Source: Pollenia angustigena
Lineage: Eukaryota; Arthropoda; Insecta; Diptera; Polleniidae
NCBI GenBank assembly: GCA_930367215.1
Contig: OV884057.1
Span: 250,754,830 to 250,818,829 of the forward strand
Reading direction: 5' to 3'
Length of the DNA: 64,000 nucleotides
In this document: piece by piece, positions 46,885 through 58,812 of the stretch
Layout: each line of letters begins with the position of its first letter
How positions within the stretch are numbered: the stretch's first letter is position 1
Translations under genes and position numbers: made by a program
The notes under the pieces: generated by a model
The model's database searches: none
What the model saw: only the letters and a program-made list of their open reading frames with translations
Told to the model about the DNA's origin: nothing

Positions 46885-47260
46885 GAAGTTCCTTTATTCG
46901 GCCGTGCCGAATCTTCGATACCCTCCACCGAGAGTAAGAATATTTCAGAAGTGGGCTTAATATGGGATCTTTAAACTATTAACCAATATTTATAAAACCT
47001 TACACCAGTATTATAATTGTTGAGGCATAGAACTATATATTTTACATTATTGACCGACAATCAGAAAGCTTTAGGCTTTTATTTCTAGTCATATAAACCA
47101 TAATTTGAATAAATTTGAGTAAAATATCATGATTTGAGAGGTGAATTTATATTGGAGCCATGGTAAATTACTCTGGTTCACAAATTTTAAACTTTTTGCC
47201 GTTACCTCAAAGATAAGATGAGGTCTAAGTTAAATCGCGGCGGCAGAACACGAATATCGC
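46885..47260 (+). repeat. Interspersed repeat with TTCGGCCGTGCCGAATC hairpin
   Basis: Starts TATTCGGCCGTGCCGAATCT, then ACCCTCCACC, and continues ATGGGATC...AACCAATATTTATAAAA. This is homologous to 54540-54700; related words occur at 12100-12180 (inverted) and 48603-48655. The hairpin is perfect: TTCGGC paired with GCCGAA. Class unknown. Confidence 0.6.
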
Positions 47261-47459
47261 GATAAAAAAAAATTGCTTATGTATAAAAAAAAAATACTCT
47301 TGAATAAAAAAAAAACGTTAAACATAAAAACTAAAATTTTGATAATGCACAGTGTCTCAATTTTTGTTTTTAAATAAATTAATTCTTAAAGAGTTTTCAT
47401 TAAAATATAACCTAAGAATTTGTTTGAATTTTCAAGTGTTTAAAACAATTTCAATGTAC

Positions 47460-48260
47460 TTATACCATCCGTGAGAAAATTTGTTCTTTTTTTATCTCAG
47501 ACCCCATAAAGTATATATTTATATTCTGGCCCTTGAATAATTCTAAGTTGATTGAGCCATGTCCGTCTGTCTGTCAGCCTGCCCTTCTGTTGAAAACACG
47601 CTCACTCTCGAAAAACTCAACACAAAAGAACAAAATTGGTCTCAAATTGCTTGTAGTTATCTTAAGTATTTGGAATTGAAATCAAGCTAAATCGGTTGAT
47701 TAGGATACGAGCTATGAATCAGAATGTGGAACCACCACCAAAAAAATATTGAAAATTTTGTTTCATAAACTTACATTAATGGGGGAATGATGCACGGAAT
47801 GAAATAAGATTTTGCACAGATTCGTTTTATACGACTGGAAATCATACTGTTAAATTTCGTGATTAGGGCCCACATAATTAACTATAAGCCCATTATAAAG
47901 CCTACTTCCGAAAAACAGTTAAGAGCGCATTAAACCGAAGCAGATGTAGACATTGTGGTAAAATTTCTTCCAACTTAGCTTCATATGGCCAGAAAAAATG
48001 GTATGCAATTTTGTGTTATACTGTCCATAATTTACCTCAGATCCCATATTTAGCAGTCTTCTGAAATTCACTGTAACCGTTAAAACTTATTTCACTACTG
48101 TGTTGAAATTTATTCTTTATTATGTGTTTTAATACCAGAAATCACGCAACAGAATTAAGGAATGATTGGTTCATAATTAACAATGGTCCAATATAAATTT
48201 CCCTCCTAAAAATCATTTAAGTTCGGCTTAAACTGTTGCAAATCATGATATTTTACTCAA
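47460..48260. repeat. Interspersed repeat, CCGTCTGTCTGTC family
   Basis: About 47500-47760 matches 50080-50340: CCCATAAAG, CAATTCTAAGT, CATGTCCGTCTGTCTGTC, ACTCAACA, GAGCTATGAA. 48170-48260 is an inverted copy of the GAATTTATATTGGA-type stretch near 47140. No coding content. Confidence 0.55.
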
Positions 48261-48602
48261 GCTAGTTTAAAGTCGGTCATTAATTTTTTTAAATTTTATA
48301 TCTACTGATAGAAAACTTATTTTACAAAAATAAATTCTTGCGTTTTTGCTTATAAATGTAAAAAATGTAAAATATTTAAGAAATGTATCAATATTTTTTA
48401 GATTTAAATTTTTCTTAAACTTTCAACTTAAACATTTCTCAATGTTTATTTGTGGTTTCTGGTGGTTTTCCTTACCAAGTCATAAATAACTTACCAGACA
48501 AATTGATATTTTAATTGATTTATTCATTATTTATTGCTTAGAAATGGTCATAAATGGAGAAGAGAGAAAAAGGGAACAGAAAAAATAGATTAGAAACAAT
48601 TA

Positions 48603-49100
48603 AGAGCGCTCTATTCGGCTACACCGAATCTCATATGCCCTTTACAGTGGTGCGACAATATCAGAAAGTAACATAAATACCGTTATTTAGAAATAAATAA
48701 TTTTTTTTTTGTGACACGCTCTCTTGTACAACCTCGCCCACATTTCGTCGGATTTTGTCCATTGATAGCCAAGATGCTTGTACCTAATTTTTGTACTTTA
48801 GCTCTTGCCGACCTCCAGAAAAACATAAAAAAAATTTAAAAAATCATTAAGAGATTTATGGGTGCAATTAGAGGCGGTCAAAGTTCTTTAAAGGTTCATA
48901 AAAAGAGAACCAATCATACATGGGGTCTTCGGAAAACCAACTTAAACAGGCACACGGACAGAAGGACATCGTGATTTAAACTTCTCTTCTCAGGATCTAA
49001 GATCAATATTGTCGAAGTTACAAACCGAATGACATACCCTTTCCAATCGTGGTGAAGGGTATAATAACACAAAATACTATTCCAAACCAAAACCACATTC
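48603..49100. repeat. Interspersed repeat remnant
   Basis: Begins CTATTCGGCTACACCGAATCT and ends near TGAAGGGTATAATAAC, phrases typical of the same fly repeat group. A 62-codon minus frame here is not convincing. Confidence 0.45.
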
Positions 49101-49818
49101 AAATGACTGTGTGGTTAGGACATTAAACTTGGAATGGCTCCAGAGCAAATGTTTTTTAAATTGAAATGCTTATGGCTACAAGGAATTTTGCATTCCCCTT
49201 GTAGTCTTTTTTTAACAAGAAAATTTGTGTTAAACAGTGAAATTTCTACTTCATGAGTTACCAAAAAAAAAGCATTTCCCCATTTTTTTCTCTTTCTTGA
49301 AATCTATACTGTTTAGTTTCCAATAATCAACACCCGTTTCCCGTTTCATTAAATGACAAATGAGATTTTTCTCTTTTCTTATTTGAGTTTTAGTTAACAT
49401 TTTATGTTTTGAAACTTTTTTTTACTTTCTAAAGAAAAACTTTACAACATAAAATAGAAAAAGAACAATAACAATGTTTTTTTATGGCTCTAAGTGACGA
49501 AAGTGTCGAAAGTTCTATTTGATTTATGGCTTTAAGTGCATTAAATAAATTTTATTTCATCACATTACAGCGAGATTTGGAAAAACTTTTGCTTGTCGAA
49601 GAGAAAGTGAGAAAATGTTTAAATAAATGGAAAGAAAAGAAATTTTACAATGTTTTGTGTACTGGGTACAAGTGTTAAAAGGCTGTAAAAACAGTTAAGA
49701 GCAGAACAATTTTACAAGAAATGATTTATATTTTTATTACAAAAAGGACGTTTACTTTCTAAACAACTGCCAAAGTTACATTTCAGTTACAGGAACATCT
49801 TGTAATATCCTTTTTTTT
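49101..49818. other. Gene-less AT-rich DNA
   Basis: Nothing recognisable. Confidence 0.45.
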
Positions 49819-50022
49819 CACCAATTAAAGCATTAATCAAAAATTAATCAGTTTCAATTAAAATGTTATCATGTGAATTGAAAGTTTAATTGATAGTATT
49901 AATTTGCACCTGCAAACAAATTCACAAATTCACTTTATTACACGTTTAATTCACTTGATTAAACGTTGGATTACATTTTATATTAAAACTGATTTTATTT
50001 TTGATTAGTGCTTTAATTGGTG
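49819..50022. mobile_element. Short MITE, 204 bp
   Basis: Arms of about 50 bp: CACCAATTAAAGCATTAATC on the left, and GATTAGTGCTTTAATTGGTG on the right, imperfect inside. Confidence 0.65.
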
Positions 50023-50079
50023 AACAAATTTTTTTTTCTGTGTAACAAGATTGCAATTTCTGTAAAACTTTTTAAATAT

Positions 50080-50480
50080 TCATCTAAGACCCCATAAAGG
50101 ATAAATATATTTGGAGTCCTTGAACAATTCTAAGTCAATTTAGTCATGTTCGTCTGTTTGTCTGTTTGTCTGTCCCTCTGTCTGCCAATTGAAAACAACC
50201 TAACTTTTGAAAGACTCAACAGAAAATAACAATTTTATTGTCAAATTCTTTATAGTTCTAATGAGCAGTTTGCAATTGAGATCCAGCTTAATGTGTTGAA
50301 TAGGAAATGAGTTATGAACCCAAATATGGAAAAACCTTATGCGAACTGTTCTTTGCGTGCAAGCTTTATGGATAGCCAGCTGGGCGGACATCTTTAGATT
50401 AAAACTGAGAGTGATTCTGAGTCGATCGGTATACTACAAATTAAGTATAGTACCTTCACTCATAATGGTGTTGGAATAAA
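50080..50480. repeat. Interspersed repeat, CCGTCTGTCTGTC family, second copy
   Basis: Parallels 47500-47760 (CATGTTCGTCTGTTTGTCTG, GACTCAACAGAA, GAGTTATGAACCC). Confidence 0.55.
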
Positions 50481-51043
50481 AACTTGTTTTTTGTTAAAAA
50501 TAAATTTTTTCCTTAAGAGACTCCGTGCTCTTTAGTTTCTCGCAACTGTATTGTATTTACTGCAGTAAAGTGGCAATAATTTGAAATGTATTCCCAAAAA
50601 TTGGCATTGAACTTAAAAATGTCAGACAAAAAAAAAAAAAAAAAAAAAAAAATACTAAACAAATGGCATTTAGACAGTATTATTAAATGTCAGTTTTTAA
50701 AAAAGGTCTATAAAACTAAATAAGTCTATGTAAAGTTTATTTAAGTTTAACAGGAAACTGTAGAAAAACTAATTAAATATTTATCGGTACGTTTCAAAAG
50801 TGTCAAATTCAAGCAAAGTTGTTAAATTTGCCGATTTTTACAAGAAAAATAGATTTAAATCTTATAACTAACCAAAATTGTAACAAGTGAACTTTTAGTT
50901 CTATATAGATTTTAAATAAATTTGATAGTTAAAAAGGTGTTTTCTAGTCCCAATGGAACTTGAAATTGCAAAAAAAAAAAAAAAAATTATTTTCAATTAA
51001 AAACATAATTTACTTAAAAGTTCCATACATGGCACACAAATTT
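50481..51043. other. Gene-less AT-rich DNA with an A-tract
   Basis: An A run of about 27 lies near 50627-50653; no adjacent retroelement sequence was recognised. Confidence 0.4.
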
Positions 51044-51175
51044 TTAAATGATTTCGTGGATGTTTGCACAGCGGTCGTTCATGACGGACGTCCAATTTTC
51101 GACTGCTTTTTCGAGCATATCTGGCAGTTTGTCACGATTAACACTGCGTCCAAGGCGTTCAATGTTGCTGGTTTA
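51044..51175 (-). pseudogene. Possible Tc1/mariner-like transposase C-terminal remnant
   Basis: The minus strand gives about 43 codons to TAA at 51046-51044, including NIERLGRSVNRDKLP and AVENWTSV. The IE-L-GR-V...A-W spacing resembles the end of Tc1/mariner transposases. It is too short to be sure. The plus-strand frame over the same bases is taken as the shadow. Confidence 0.3.
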
Positions 51176-51879
51176 TCAGCATACAATCCTCATTTGATTA
51201 TTTTGCATTTTCTTGCAACTTTCTAACGTTTCCTTGGGAAACTTGCTCAACAATTCGTTATTTATTTGTTTGGAGAAAACATGAAATAAACAAGTAAATA
51301 TAGTGGTGGCTGATAGCAATGCTAACTTTGTGCTTTTGGCTCTATTAACAGTGGTGCTTTTTGATGAAGCAAAACGCCAAATATTGCTCTTTGGTGTTAA
51401 ACATAGAAAAATCCTCTTTTTAGTGCTTTTTATTAATTCTGATGGGATTCTTGAGCAAAAAAAGTTGGCATCACTTATGGGGGATTAAAACTTTAGTTTT
51501 AAAAATGACTTTATGACTACCTCTGCACTATAAATCTGACCGCATTTGGAAAAAAGCTCTCGATTGACAATTTATGGAAAACATTAACTAGGGACAAATT
51601 ACGGTATTCCATATTTATCGAAGTTCAATTATAATTGTATTGGTGTTAAGCGCCAGGTGTTTTGACGGTTTTTGCCGAGAGAGAGAGAAAATATTTCTGA
51701 CAAAGTGGGAGCTTTTGTTTAAAATACTAAAGAACTAAAACACATACAAGGTGGTCTTATTTTGAAAACGTTTACAACACTGTAAAATATTTTAACGTTG
51801 TGTCAAAAATAATACAACACTGTAGTAAGCAATTCAAACAAATTTTTAATATTGTTTATAATTATCAAAAAGTAATTTC

Positions 51880-52045
51880 ATTTTTTGGGAATACAAAATT
51901 TTAATTTCAAAAGATTTTGTTATTCGTGCTTAATTCCCAGTTTTTATTCTTAATAAAAAAACTTGAAATTTATTGTTGATGGGATAAGCTATTCCTATGC
52001 GCATTTCACTGGTTGCTTAGGCCAAATCATCAGGAAACTTCATTC
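51880..52045 (-). repeat. Fragment homologous to the hAT-like MITE interior
   Basis: In reverse it matches 35410-35530: CCTGATGATTTGGCCTAAGC, AGTGAAATGCGCATAG, CCATCAA, AGAATAAAAACTGGGAATTA. End sequences are not found. Confidence 0.6.
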
Positions 52046-52574
52046 ATAAAGATTTTAGAAAAACTGAAGATATTAAACCAAATAAAACTGTTAAACGTAT
52101 AAGACTAATAGCAACAGTTCTACTTGTAATAATATCAAAGTTTAAACAAAACACATCAACAATAAACAGTGGGTTTATCTCATCTTACATTCCCCACTAC
52201 AATTAGTAGAAATTCTCTCAACATTAATTGTAGTTGTAAGCAGGGCTGCCAGACTTGGGGATTTCATGCGAGAAAAAAGGACAAAGAAAGTCATTTGGGG
52301 ATTGGGGATTTTTTCGGGGATTTAAAAATTAAATTCGGGGATTTTTTGGGGAATTTCCACATTTTTAATATATTTTCCCTTCTTTTATTATTAACGCTTA
52401 TTTTTCTTTGTTTCGTATATAAAATATGAAAAAAGTAGCAAAACTTTTATCTTACTCTTATAAACTTATACGGTGTGGAGTGTTTAAAAAAAAGAGTCTA
52501 AAACCGTTACAACACATACAATTTTTGATTTTTTAAAGGCCATTTTCAAGCAAATAGGTCTTCCCCAAAAATAA

Positions 52575-52860
52575 CTAATTATGAAAGACAATATAAAAAA
52601 GTTTGGGAAAAAGAATGCTGGGCTATTGGTAAGTACTTATGATTCGTCGAAGTATTAAATAAATGACGGATATATGTTTATTTATTGTTGATTTTAAGGA
52701 AGGTTAAAACCGGTTGAACAAGCTCCAAATTCTTATAAATTGGCTCATTCGTCTTCAAAAACAGCATATTGTTCTGCTTGTAATTCCTTACTGCAGTAAG
52801 GAATCGTATAAAAAGGATTTAAAAAAACACGACGGATCCAGTCGCTACAAACAAAATAAA
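52575..52860 (+). pseudogene. hAT transposase N-terminal (BED finger) remnant
   Basis: The first piece reads NYERQYKKVWEKECWAIG and is followed by GTAAGT. A second piece has AYCSACN and, in another frame, KKDLKKHDGSSRYKQNK. That gives the Cys pair and histidine region of a BED zinc finger, the DNA-binding head of hAT transposases. Frames are broken and the catalytic domain is absent. Confidence 0.6.
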
Positions 52861-53015
52861 ATACTTTTTTTACTAAAAATTTTTATTTGGGGATTTTTGG
52901 GGATTTCTTGTTAAAATTTTTCTTAATTAAAAGAAGTAATTAATAAAAAAAATTTAAAATTTGGTCAAAAAAAAAAAACAAAAAAAATATTAACTTTTTA
53001 AGGTTTTGTTTCTTA

Positions 53016-53634
53016 CCCAGCAAAAACTTACATTGCAAAGTAATGAGTTAAAAAGCTAATATAACGACTCTTCACTACTTATACATTGGCATTTTAACTC
53101 ATTATTTTAACACGGTGATGTCATTGGAGGCAAGTACTTACCTCCCTCGCTTACAAATAGGGAGTTAAAAAGTTGTTACTCCGATGTCACCAAAATTACA
53201 ACTAACATTGAATGACTTTAAAAAAAACTTTTTTTTGTTACTTTTTTCTTATTATTTTTTTTTTTCTATTTTTTCTTATTTTATTTTACTTTATTTTTTT
53301 TTTCTATTTTTTCTTATTTTATTTTACTTTGTTTTATTTTTTATTTTGTCTCTGGTGGGATTCGATCCGCCAACCTCGGTGCTGATAGACTAGCTCACTA
53401 CCAGCTAGTCTACCGGGGCAGTGTAGTTTTTGTATAAAAAAACGTTGTTTTACTCAATTAAGAGCGTAAATATGAGATTAAATTATTGTAGGCAACTACT
53501 TACCACCCTCGCTTACAAATAGGGAGTTAAATAAGTCATTACCAAACTACTTCTATGTAATGAAGATGGTATGTAGTAGTCATTGAAAAGTAAGTTGTTC
53601 AGTAATGGCATGTCATTACCAAGTTTTTGCTGGG
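53016..53634. mobile_element. MITE with CCCAGCAAAAACTT ends and a tRNA-like insert
   Basis: Ends CCCAGCAAAAACTT and AAGTTTTTGCTGGG, extended by TTA outside on the left and TAA on the right. The interior repeats ACTTACC(T/A)CCCTCGCTTACAAATAGGGAGTTAAA twice (near 53135-53170 and 53495-53530). It lies inside the hAT element. Confidence 0.75.
53348..53420 (-). other. tRNA-like module (A and B box)
   Basis: The minus strand reads TGCCCCGGTAGACTAGCTGG, then GTAGTGAGC, and later GGCGGATCGAATCCCACC. TAGCTGGTAGTGAG resembles box A and GGATCGAATCC resembles box B. The acceptor ends do not pair like a working tRNA and the strong TAGACTAGCT/AGCTAGTCTA hairpin is not tRNA-like. It may act as a Pol III promoter or be a tRNA-derived insert. 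Confidence 0.45.
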
Positions 53635-53926
53635 TAATTTGGGGATTTTTGGGGATTTTTTTTTAATTTTTTGGGGACAAGGAAAAAAAGTACCTGGCAG
53701 CCCTGGTTGTAAGTAGGTAAAGAAAAACAAAATAAAAACAACAACAACTTACAAAAGCATGTTGTCAATTAAGTGTTTTTTTTAGGCCCCAGAACCAAGG
53801 CGAATTCAACAAGGTAAACTCGTCGCTGCAACAATTACAACTCTAACAAAAGTAACAGGCATTTTGTTAGTGTAACAAATCCAATTTGTCAAAATAGTTG
53901 TTTACAAAAGTGTGACTAAAACGTAA

Positions 53927-54346
53927 ACAAGGCGAATTCATAAAGGTGATATTTTCGAGTCATCTGTTTATTGTTTATTTCCTTGTGTGTATACTAAATG
54001 TCAAGCGTTATTTACATTTTGTGAAAAAATTTGTTAAAATTTAAAATCAAAATCAAGAAAAAAAAATTTTTTTAAATGTATAAAACAAAAAAAAAATTAA
54101 GCAAAAATATTAACAAGAGGATTTTAAAAGGCGTAAGGAATACGTGGAGCCACAATAAATTTGCAATACAGGAAAAAGATTTACCTTTTAAAGCAATTTT
54201 GTATAAGTATTTCATAAACAAACAAATTCCTTTTATATTTTCAACCAATAATTTTGACATTCACTCTAATTTTTTCCAAAAACAAAATACATAGTATTTT
54301 TTAAAAGAAAGGGATAGCTAGCATAATGCTTTATGAATTCGCCTTG
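53927..54346. mobile_element. MITE with CAAGGCGAATTCATAAAG ends
   Basis: CAAGGCGAATTCATAAAGG at 53927 and its inverse CTTTATGAATTCGCCTTG at 54329-54346, with GTAAAC just outside both. A third direct CAAGGCGAATTCAACAAGG lies at about 53800, so the element may be longer. A 72-codon Lys/Phe-rich frame (54076-54294) has no recognised feature. Confidence 0.6.
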
Positions 54347-54539
54347 AACGTAAACAATAAAAAATTTTATTGGTTTGTTCTTAATATTTTGTGTTTTTGG
54401 AGATCTTCAAGAAATTGGATAATATTTTAAATGGATAACTAAAATATAAGCTGAAAAAAGGAAGTATAGTCTTTAATCAATTTGTATAAAAGTTTTACAC
54501 AATATTTGTTGTTTCGAGCAAATTAACTGGCTACCAGCT

Positions 54540-55100
54540 TTGAAATATTGAGAAGGAGCGGAATATTCGGCCGTGCAAAATCCTTAATAACCCCCACCAA
54601 CAGCAAGAATATACATATCTGGAGTGGGCTCTGTATGGGATCAATAAATTCAATAACCAATATTTATAAAAACTGACGTCAGCTATAAAACAATTGGATT
54701 TGTAGTCTTATAAATGAAAATATCACGTATAAAGAAATAAAATATAATGATTTGTAGCAGCTTCAACCGCTCTAAAATGATTTTCATGAGGGGAATTTAT
54801 ATTGGACCGATGGTTTATTATGAATCATTCATCAGAAAATTATGTTGAGTGATTTCTGATATAATAAATCATGAATAAGACGAAATTTAAATAAAGTGCT
54901 TTTCAGAAGACTGCTTTATATTGGAGCAATAGCTTTATTTCTAGTCATATAAAGCTAAGTTGGACCAAATTTTACCACATTAACTGGCTTAACCGTATTT
55001 AAATGATTATCCAGAGTGGGTTTAATATGATCAATCAAGGACCGTTCTTTGCGAAATTAAGCGGAGTGGCTTCGAATCTTACGGAACTATTACGGACTAA
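54540..55100 (+). repeat. Interspersed repeat with TTCGGCCGTGC, second copy
   Basis: Matches 46885-47260 in order: TATTCGGCCGTGC, CCCCCACC, GAGTGGGCT, ATGGGATCAATAAA, AACCAATATTTATAAAA, GAATTTATATTGGA. Confidence 0.6.
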
Positions 55101-55190
55101 AGTTGACCATTTCCATTATTCGTTACGGTTTTAGGCGTACTAAAGTATTTTTTGAGAGTGGAATTTATATGAAATATATGGTAAGTTATA

Positions 55191-55335
55191 CCCAATTTAC
55201 AATGTGGTTATTCTTGAAAGGCAGACGAAGTTTGTTGGTAAGGGGCGACGCTGTATGCGTGACACACTTTACTTCTTTCCTCTCTCGCCAACAAACTTCG
55301 TCTGTCTGGCAAGAATGACCACATTGCAAATTGGG
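55191..55335. repeat. Foldback palindrome, 145 bp
   Basis: Arms of nearly 50 bases: CCCAATTTACAATGTGG...GACGAAGTTTGTTGG on the left and its inverse on the right, around a loop of about 48 bases. Mismatches are few. The frames read across it are artefacts. Confidence 0.75.
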
Positions 55336-56142
55336 TCTTATGAACAGATTTTAAAATACATTTCAAACTTATTTTATTTTTTATGAACACGATTTTTATA
55401 AATTAATGTCCTTGTAAAAATATTTGATTTTCTATCGTTTTTTATAAATTGGTTCTCATTATTCTTCTTATATTTATTAATTTCGATTTAGTTTTGCGTT
55501 GACCAACATTCCTGGCTTTTGCTCCAAAACCTGATAAGGATGACAGCAAATTGGCCTTTTGTCTGACTACTACTTAAAGCTATAATACTGGTGTCCTATA
55601 AAACTCTTTATCCTTCTGCCTGTGTGTTTAATGTTTTGTTTGTTGCCTTTGTTGAACTCTAACTGCCAGAGACAAATAATTTACAAAATTTTATTTATTT
55701 TTATAACTACGTAAATGTATGTGGGAGTAAGTGTATGAACGAAAGAAAGAATGAGTGAATTGTATGGCTCTTTGCGTATGTGGTTTTTTGTGTTCATCTG
55801 ACAATTGGTTAACAAAGAATATATGAAAAAGGAAGTCTTTTTTCTTTACAGTTTGTACGAATAATAAAGTGAACACAAAAATATAAAGATATTTTTAGTT
55901 ATTTTTCATGTTAAGTTTTTTTTTTGTTGGCTTAAGTTCAATCAGATAAAAATGACATATTATGGCAATTTGGAATGAACGAGTCCTTTCACGTTGATAA
56001 TAGCAGGTGGCAAATGTTAACAATACATGGATATATTTTGTATTGAATGTAAAAAGTATAGAAGACGCCTGGAATTGAAAGAATGACAAAAAATACCTTT
56101 GTTGGGTTAGAAAGAAAAGTGTTTATTTTGTTGTTGTAATTA
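55336..56142. other. Gene-less AT-rich DNA
   Basis: No recognised feature. Confidence 0.45.
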
Positions 56143-56763
56143 CCCAGCCAGCAAAATACTTCGACATTGTCGGAATCAGACATTTCGTGCAAATGTCTGA
56201 CTTCATTCTTAGAGATTTCGTTCAGATCTCTGTCAGACATTGAATATTCTTACTGTCTGGCCGATTTCTGATCGATTTCGAATGGATATATCGGGGGGAA
56301 TTTATGTACAGATATGTCCAATAGAATTCCGACGGAATTCATTCAGATTTGTGTAAAGATACTTATTATTTTTTTAAAATAATGACAATTGTCATTCAGT
56401 TGGAAATAACTTTAATTTTATTTTTTCAAGATAAAAAGCATACAAAAGGTACGTACGTGTAAAACTTATAATTATGTACATATTTTGCAAAAAAATTATT
56501 TCTTTCAGCTATCCGTTCGAAACAAAAAATCTCTGCTAACACATTAGAACTTCCCATGCCTTTTTCATTAGATTTCTGTTAGATATCTATCAGAAATGCC
56601 GACAAAAAACCAAAATTTCCCACGACATGTCTGTCAGAATTCGTGTCAACCACTTCATACGTTTTTGAGTCAGAAATCTGACAGATTTCGTATACGATTC
56701 CGACTTTTTTGCCGACGTTTCTCTCAGATATCTGAACGACGTCGGATTATTTTGCTGGCTGGG
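56143..56763. mobile_element. MITE with CCCAGCCAGCAAAATA ends
   Basis: Ends CCCAGCCAGCAAAATACTTC and its inverse (TTTTGCTGGCTGGG). TCAGACAT/ATGTCTGA-type words and CGACAT/GTCGGA words recur throughout the interior in both orientations. Non-coding. Confidence 0.75.
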
Positions 56764-57259
56764 TTGTTTCGTATAGAATTTACAAAAAATTATTTTATTG
56801 TTTTTTTCTTTCTTTCAATTCTAGTCTTATTCTTAAGTAAAATGAGTAATAAGAATGTTATTATTTGCTTAAAATAAGACATTAATTGAAGATGATATCA
56901 TAAATATCGAAATTGTCAAACTTTAATATTCTTATCGAAATAAGTTTAAACACAACAGAAAATCTCACTACATTGAGACCTAAGGAACTTTATAAGCATG
57001 AAGAGAATCTACAGGTCATTTAAAAAGAAATTAATTGTATTCTGACGAACTTGCACGCTTTTCAGCGTTGCCACTTCCTAAAGAAATATTCCAAAAAATG
57101 TTTGGCTTAAATTTTTTTTTTTTTTTTGTAATTTTGTGATAACAAAATTTTTAGAGATTTTCCTTTAAAAAACAATTTTTTGTTTGATAGGGTTATACTT
57201 CGCGATGCCATTACGCTCCTGAAACAGAGATGTAAACCTAACAAAATGTTATGAACAAG

Positions 57260-57770
57260 TATACCTTCAATAAAGTTAACGATATCTTAAGGACTTAGAC
57301 GGGGTGACAGCCTAAGCACAATATACGTCATAATATACTTTATGATCGAGAAGGTGTAAACAGCAACACCTGGGTATAGACTATAAATTGTCGAAATTAA
57401 GATTTTTTCCGCAGATGATGAAGTTCTGGTGGTTTTAAACTGAAGACAACTTGCAAATATTTGGAAAGATTGCAGAATCTTTTAAATTTTAAATTTCAAG
57501 GGAAAACACTTGTCATGTCAAAAGAACCAGGAAGACGTAAGATAGCAGTTAACAACAAATCGATTGAACAAGTATTGGAATTGAACTACTCAGGCTCATT
57601 TCAAATAAGCAGCCGAGATCTCAAAAAGAATCAAGATCCAGGCGCAAAAAGTGCCTACATACATTATCAGAATGGGTAAGAAATGGTATATATAGAAACC
57701 AATATATGACCAAGGATAGCAAGAGGTGGGTATATAGAACATGAATTCGGCGGGTCTTACAGTGCCGCAC
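57260..57770 (+). pseudogene. Non-LTR reverse transcriptase remnant
   Basis: Decayed RT in several frames. ADDEVLVV near 57412 looks like the catalytic ADD region. Frame 57461-57679 gives KTLVMSKEPGRRKIAVNNKS and IEQVLELNYSGSF (the usual thumb-type EFNYLG). Then YRNQYMTKDSK and IRRVLQC follow in a shifted frame. No ends or target duplication found. Confidence 0.6.
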
Positions 57771-58812
57771 ACTGGGGATTTCGCGGAAAAAAGTCAAATT
57801 GTCAACATACTCTTTATGCAATATGCAGTGATATGTTGAAATTTTAGACTAAATGGTTCAACCAAATCAAAAAGAATTACTCCGATCTGACTGCCAGTTT
57901 TTTTTTATATCCATCTCAAACTCAGAACTTGTATGTTTTACCGAACCAACTTAATTTAAACCTAAGAATTTTAAAAACGAATATTATTTTATTATGTGAG
58001 CTAACCTTTTTCTTTTTATTTTCGATTTAAAGTAGGGTATTTCAGTACACTAAAATTGAAAAAAAAATCTGCAGAGACTTAAGTTTTTTTTTGTGTGTTT
58101 TTTTATGAACATATAACAAAAATCCCTTTTTTCTCCAAACATTTGGACCTGCAATTTTAGCCTTACTTTTCCACAGTTGGAAATCACTACTAATACATTG
58201 TCTTATATCTGTTTTTACATTTTTAATCAATTTCAAGTGCCAACAGGTGCCACCTCTCAATTTGTTGCATTACACAGTACAACATTTTTCAGCTGATTCA
58301 TTCGGGACTCAATTCTGATAAGGCTATTTTGTTTAACATAACTCGGGAACCACTAGTCGGATTTAGCTGAAACAAATTTGGAAAAATCAAGAATTACAAT
58401 TACTTTCATCTGTGTATATAACATTTTGCTACTTAAGCAACAGTTTCGCAGTTAAAAATAAATGTATGAAGAAAAAAAATATTTTTTGCCCAAAAAATTT
58501 AAATTTTTTATTTTTAATTCATAAAAAATCCAAAACAGTAAAACAAAGTTTCAAGTCCTATTACTTTCACGTAAAGTCGCATAACCTATGAAAAAAATGA
58601 GACATAAATCATGAAAATCGATGAACGCGTTTCGCTTTTATTCACAATTAAGTGAAGGTATGCATTTCAAAAATTTGCTCGAGATATGCACAAAATTCTT
58701 TGCAAAAACAATTATGACTTTTTTTTATGATTCTCAGAATAAAAAAAAAGTAATAAACAAAAGGTTATTTGATTTTTATGATTGCGGTACAAAGTAATAA
58801 GCGGTAATAAAT
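57771..58812. other. Gene-less AT-rich DNA
   Basis: No recognised feature. Confidence 0.45.

Larger units (their letters stand above)
52241..53705 (+). mobile_element. Non-autonomous hAT element with perfect 8-bp target duplication
   Basis: The ends are CAGGGCTGCCAG and CTGGCAGCCCTG, flanked by GTTGTAAG at 52233-52240 and 53706-53713. Both are hallmarks of hAT elements. GGGGATTT words cluster at both ends in the same orientation. It retains a transposase N-terminal remnant and carries a nested MITE (53016-53634). Confidence 0.88.

Noticed and set aside
53348..53420. Functional tRNA gene
   Set aside because: The acceptor stem does not pair, and a strong extra hairpin spans the D-arm region. 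Kept only as a tRNA-like module.
55103..55390. Three overlapping frames around 55.1-55.4 kb
   Set aside because: All read through the palindrome, which explains the same peptide words on both strands.
56596..56877. 93-residue frame at the end of the 56.1-kb MITE
   Set aside because: Starts inside the MITE's TCAGA repeats and ends in low complexity outside it.
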